From positions 186,001-250,000 of the forward strand of contig DDFJ01000003.1 of assembly GCA_002337125.1 (NCBI GenBank): a stretch of 64,000 nt of DNA, read 5' to 3'. Positions 60,699 to 64,000 of this stretch are shown piece after piece. Source of the DNA: Chitinophagaceae bacterium UBA1931. GTDB taxonomy: Bacteria > Bacteroidota > Bacteroidia > Chitinophagales > Chitinophagaceae. The translations under genes and the position numbers were made by a program. Below the pieces are notes generated by a model that worked only from the letters and a program-made list of their open reading frames with translations, did no database searches and was not told the origin of the DNA. Each line of letters begins with the position of its first letter. Positions within the stretch are counted from its first letter, which is position 1.

Positions 60699-60718
60699 AT
60701 GAGCTATAGTTTTACGTT

Positions 60719-61276
60719 TCAAAAAGGGAATAATTTTTTATTCCTTTTTTTCTGCCATTCATCTTTTTCAATCGAAAAAATAAAATCAAGTTTTGGGGCC
60801 TCACCATAATAAGCAGTTTCTTCTTCTCCTGTTTTAATTGCTCCAATGCGCTGAATAGAAATCTGCGATCGTTTATTAACCGCTCCGATATAAAAATCAA
60901 CTGCATCTACAAATTGAAATGCATGATCAATCATTAATTTTTTCAATGCAGGATTATATCCTTTTCCCCAGCACTTCCGTATAAAAAACGTATATCCAAT
61001 TGCTACTTTCCTTGCTGCCTCATCGTAATTACTATATCGTGAACTCCCAATTACTTCACCTGTTTGTGTATCTGTCACAAGAAAAGCAGAAGCTGATTCA
61101 ATTGCTCCCTGGAAAAAAGTTTCAAACGCTTCCCGTTTATAACGAAACCTGTTAGGGTGCTGTTCCCAGATGAGCGGATCGGATGCAGCTGTATACAACT
61201 GTTCAAAATCTTTTGCCTGCAATGGTCTTGCAGTAACAACATCACTGGTAAGTAACGGTTGAAAATCGAAGTTCAA
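60719..61276 (-). CDS. GNAT-family N-acetyltransferase
   Basis: A 185-residue RimJ/RimL-like GNAT. Segments are TARPLQAKDFEQLYTAASDP at the start, GEVIGSSRYSN (beta strands around the acceptor), RKCWGKGYNPALKKLMIDHAF (the pyrophosphate-binding loop region) and NKRSQISIQRIGAIK. The acceptor is unknown. Its last residues are encoded by the terminator of the convergent reductase-like gene. It starts 26 bases after the channel gene. Confidence 0.9.
   Translation of the reverse strand: MNFDFQPLLTSDVVTARPLQAKDFEQLYTAASDPLIWEQHPNRFRYKREAFETFFQGAIESASAFLVTDTQTGEVIGSSRYSNYDEAARKVAIGYTFFIRKCWGKGYNPALKKLMIDHAFQFVDAVDFYIGAVNKRSQISIQRIGAIKTGEEETAYYGEAPKLDFIFSIEKDEWQKKRNKKLFPF
60721..60751 (+). terminator. 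Intrinsic terminator of the reductase-like gene
   Basis: GGAATAA (60727-60733), loop TTTT, TTATTCC (60738-60744), then seven T. It lies inside the 3' end of the convergent GNAT gene. Confidence 0.85.
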
Positions 61277-61301
61277 GTTGAAAAATTATTTTATTCAGAA
61301 A

Positions 61302-62270
61302 TTATAATTGCAAAGCTCCTGTGGAAGCCCGCCAGATAAACCATACATTAACGAGTATATAAACGATCAACACTATCCAAGCCGTAACATTATCAAATTT
61401 CCGTGATTCCTTCAGCTTATCCTGTGTAATCAGTTTTAAAGAGTATGCATTGGCAGCAATCACAACCAGAATTGCAAATAAGGTTAATCCATGCAATAAA
61501 TCAACCAAGGTAAAAGAGGAAGATTCCGGTAACGATGAATCAATAATATACTTATTACCGATAACCGCAAATAAAGATCCTACACTTAATCCAAAGCGTG
61601 AATCCATACTATCGGAATGAATGTAAAAGCAGATGTATGAAATCAGGAAAGCCAGGTACATACCTAGAAACATTTTCCAGAATAGTCCGCCGGCATCTCG
61701 TGTTATTGATAATCGCACACGGAAAGCACTGTATTCAGATTGTTGTTTTACTGCATCTTCATTTCCAAAAGCAGTTTGATAAATCTTGCTGCCTGATGAT
61801 ACAATACAGCTGTCTATATTCCATCCACGTAAAGTAAAACGTTTATCATAATGATCGCCCAGAGTATCAGGAACAAATACCATACTGGATGCATCGAATT
61901 GAGAATTTTCAATTGATATCCGCAGCTTTTGTTCATCAAAAGGAAAGTTGCCGATTTTCCAGGAGTCTTTCATCACACATTGTAATTTCATCTGGAGAAA
62001 TATTCTTCCATTAGACGAATCAATAGTTGAAAATGCTTTATCAACCGATTTTGCGTTGGGCACTTCAAGGTTATTTACAAAGTCAAGTGCCGGATTTTTA
62101 TACTTCAACCACAACCAGAATGTTGTTGTAAATTCTTTTTGTTTGAAGTCGATATCATGAATGCTGGTAATGTATATACCTACATACACAGTATCTTTTT
62201 TTTCCTGTTGCGCATACAGCGAATCAGAAAACAGAATAAAAAACAAACAACACAAACTGAGAATCTTCAT
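61302..62270 (-). CDS. Pentameric ligand-gated ion channel homologue (GLIC/ELIC-like)
   Basis: The 322-residue protein has a signal peptide (1-20), a beta-rich extracellular domain (about 26-195) and four membrane helices (about 197-217, 224-241, 254-276, 296-314). Signatures of prokaryotic channels are NFPFDEQKLRISI (the FPFD motif), LRGWNIDSC near the end of the domain, and SSLPESSS after the second helix, the usual M2-M3 loop. There is no Cys-loop pair, as in other prokaryotic members. Ligand and ion are unknown. It lies between hutU and the GNAT gene. Confidence 0.72.
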   Translation of the reverse strand: MKILSLCCLFFILFSDSLYAQQEKKDTVYVGIYITSIHDIDFKQKEFTTTFWLWLKYKNPALDFVNNLEVPNAKSVDKAFSTIDSSNGRIFLQMKLQCVMKDSWKIGNFPFDEQKLRISIENSQFDASSMVFVPDTLGDHYDKRFTLRGWNIDSCIVSSGSKIYQTAFGNEDAVKQQSEYSAFRVRLSITRDAGGLFWKMFLGMYLAFLISYICFYIHSDSMDSRFGLSVGSLFAVIGNKYIIDSSLPESSSFTLVDLLHGLTLFAILVVIAANAYSLKLITQDKLKESRKFDNVTAWIVLIVYILVNVWFIWRASTGALQL

Positions 62271-62343
62271 ATAAGAAATTTACCAGTTGAAGATAACTTA
62301 ACTGCAAATGAAAACAAAGTATAACTCAACCTCAGGTAAAAGT

Positions 62344-64000
62344 CTATTCTTTTACAATCCGTTCAGCAAGGTTGAGATGATGAGCTGTTGCTGTTTCTTT
62401 TGCTATTTCATATCCTGCATCTGCATGACGGATAACCCCCATTCCCGGATCATTCCTCAACACTCTTTTCAAACGCATTTCAGCATCATCAGTTCCATCT
62501 GCTACAATAACCATACCTGCGTGAATACTATACCCCATTCCCACACCACCACCATGATGAAGACTTACCCAACTTGCACCACCTGCTGTATTCACCAATG
62601 CATTTAAGATTGGCCAATCAGCAACAGCATCACTACCATCAAGCATTGATTCTGTTTCCCTGTTAGGCGATGCAACCGAACCAGTATCTAAATGATCCCG
62701 GCCAATAACAATCGGAGCTTTTACTTTTCCTGTGCGAACAAGTTCATTAAATGCAAGTCCTGCTTTTTCTCTTTCGCCCTGGCCCAGCCAGCAAATTCGT
62801 GCAGGTAATCCCTGGAAAGCAATTTTTTCTTTCGCCAGTTTTACCCAACGAAGCAAGGAAGTATTATTGGGAAATAATGATGCAATGACTTCATCTGTTA
62901 CAGCAATATCTTCCGGATCGTCGCTGAGTGCTGCCCAACGAAACGGACCTTTACCTTCACAAAAAAGCGGACGTATATATGCAGGCACAAAGCCAGGAAA
63001 TGCAAAACATCTTCCTTTTTCAAAATGCTCATGATTGTATAATGCATTCTGCAGTAACCGATCGAAATGATTGTTTTCATACTCTTCAGCTCTTGCACGG
63101 ATGTTATTTCCATAATCAAATGTAACCGCTCCCTGATCCATTAGCTGAAGCATGAGTTGCACATGCACATGCATACTTTCATAACTGCGTCGTATATATT
63201 CATCCGGGTTTTGATCACGCAGCACATTTGCCTGTTCATTTGTTAATGTATGTGGCACATACCCAATAAGCGGATCATGTGCACTTGTCTGATCTGTTAA
63301 TGTATCAGGAATAATATCACGCTGAATTAACCGGTCAAGTAAATGAACTGCATTGCACAACACACCTATACTTTTTGCTTCACCTTCTTTACGGTAATGA
63401 ATGGCCGCATTAATGGCTTCATCAATACTTGTATATTTTTCGTCGAGGTATTTTGTTTCAATCCGTTTATCAATGCGCCACTCTTCCACTTCTGCAATCA
63501 ATGCCACTCCTTCATTCATGGTGATGGCCAAAGGTTGAGCACCCCCCATTCCACCAAGACCTGCTGTTACATTTAATGTTCCCTTCAATGTGCCGCCAAA
63601 TTGTTTGTTGGCAATAGCGGCATAAGTTTCATAAGTACCCTGAACAATTCCCTGGCTGCCGATGTAAATCCATGAACCTGCAGTCATTTGTCCATACATC
63701 ATCAAACCTTTTTTCTCCAGCTCATCAAAATGTTTCCAGTTAGCCCAGTTGGGAACAAGCTGACTGTTGCTGATCAATACTCTTGGCGCATCTTTATGTG
63801 TTTGCAAAATGCCAACAGGCTTTCCACTTTGTATCAGTAATGATTCATTATTTTCCAGAACTTTTAATGCAGCAATAATATTATCCAATGCTTCAAAGTT
63901 TCTTGCAGCCTTACCTCTTCCACCATACACAATTAAATCATCCGGCCGTTCAGCAACATCGGGGTTCAGATTATTCAGCAACATACGCAGTGCAGCTTCC
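62344..64000 (-). CDS. hutU: Urocanate hydratase (5' end outside window)
   Basis: The 552 visible residues cover most of a urocanase. The N-terminal side is still open at the window edge (E-A-A-L-R before MLLNNLNPDVAE), so the true start lies beyond base 64000. Segments include VYGGRGKAARN, the NAD-binding VTAGLGGMGGAQPLA, and the C-terminal SLHHGGGVGMGYSIHAGMVIVADG. It hydrates urocanate in histidine degradation. The channel gene follows 73 bases downstream. Confidence 0.97.
   Translation of the reverse strand, partial: EAALRMLLNNLNPDVAERPDDLIVYGGRGKAARNFEALDNIIAALKVLENNESLLIQSGKPVGILQTHKDAPRVLISNSQLVPNWANWKHFDELEKKGLMMYGQMTAGSWIYIGSQGIVQGTYETYAAIANKQFGGTLKGTLNVTAGLGGMGGAQPLAITMNEGVALIAEVEEWRIDKRIETKYLDEKYTSIDEAINAAIHYRKEGEAKSIGVLCNAVHLLDRLIQRDIIPDTLTDQTSAHDPLIGYVPHTLTNEQANVLRDQNPDEYIRRSYESMHVHVQLMLQLMDQGAVTFDYGNNIRARAEEYENNHFDRLLQNALYNHEHFEKGRCFAFPGFVPAYIRPLFCEGKGPFRWAALSDDPEDIAVTDEVIASLFPNNTSLLRWVKLAKEKIAFQGLPARICWLGQGEREKAGLAFNELVRTGKVKAPIVIGRDHLDTGSVASPNRETESMLDGSDAVADWPILNALVNTAGGASWVSLHHGGGVGMGYSIHAGMVIVADGTDDAEMRLKRVLRNDPGMGVIRHADAGYEIAKETATAHHLNLAERIVKE

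Overview
The window comes from a Bacteroidota chromosome, most likely family Chitinophagaceae. This is an inference from several signs: C-terminal sorting domains of the type IX secretion system (T9SS), tandem DUF1573 proteins, head-GIN and DUF3857 proteins, TAnnTTTG -7 promoter boxes just upstream of genes, AT-rich spacers, and few Shine-Dalgarno sequences. It reads as ordinary chromosome. I see no insertion sequence, prophage, integrase or CRISPR array. One tRNA gene is present.

1-8.6 kb: the 3' end of an amino acid permease, a YebC-family regulator, a DCC thiol oxidoreductase, a membrane transglutaminase-like protein, a PhzF isomerase, a fused alpha/beta 2-oxoacid dehydrogenase E1, two DUF1573 proteins and an aspartate-type aminotransferase. 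8.6-18 kb: a secreted six-hairpin glycosidase, hexose-6-phosphate mutarotase, tRNA-Met, a FAH-family hydrolase, the block prs-rplY-pth, radC, ssb and mnmA. 18-22 kb: a lipoprotein, a T9SS-exported subtilase and an RsmB-type rRNA methyltransferase.

22-36 kb (all minus strand): sucA and sucB, the E1 and E2 of 2-oxoglutarate dehydrogenase, lie about 10 kb apart. Between them are a T9SS surface protein and a probable three-gene operon: a giant MORN-repeat protein, an intact DUF3857 transglutaminase, and a paralogue that has lost the catalytic Cys and Asp. 36-51 kb: secreted GH3 enzyme, rpsT, T9SS nuclease, M14 carboxypeptidase, ThuA protein, then an alpha-2-macroglobulin lipoprotein divergent from pbpC, probably a periplasmic defence and wall-repair pair.

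51-64 kb: head-GIN lipoprotein, guaA, a receptor-like periplasmic binding protein, a secreted caspase-like protease, a TPR membrane protein, a tiny lipoprotein, a DUF1080 protein, and then the longest non-coding stretch (58970-59399). That stretch carries an FNR/CRP-like site, a promoter and an intrinsic terminator with no gene between them, upstream of a sulfite/nitrite-reductase-like half-domain protein. The window ends with a probable hutU - pentameric ligand-gated channel homologue - GNAT operon, hutU running off the right edge.

Most genes are housekeeping or cell-envelope genes. The parts most worth a second look are the FNR-site/orphan-terminator region, the MORN/transglutaminase operon inside the split sucAB locus, the prokaryotic ligand-gated channel, the caspase/receptor/TPR neighbourhood, and several places where terminators or inverted repeats overlap coding sequence or start codons.
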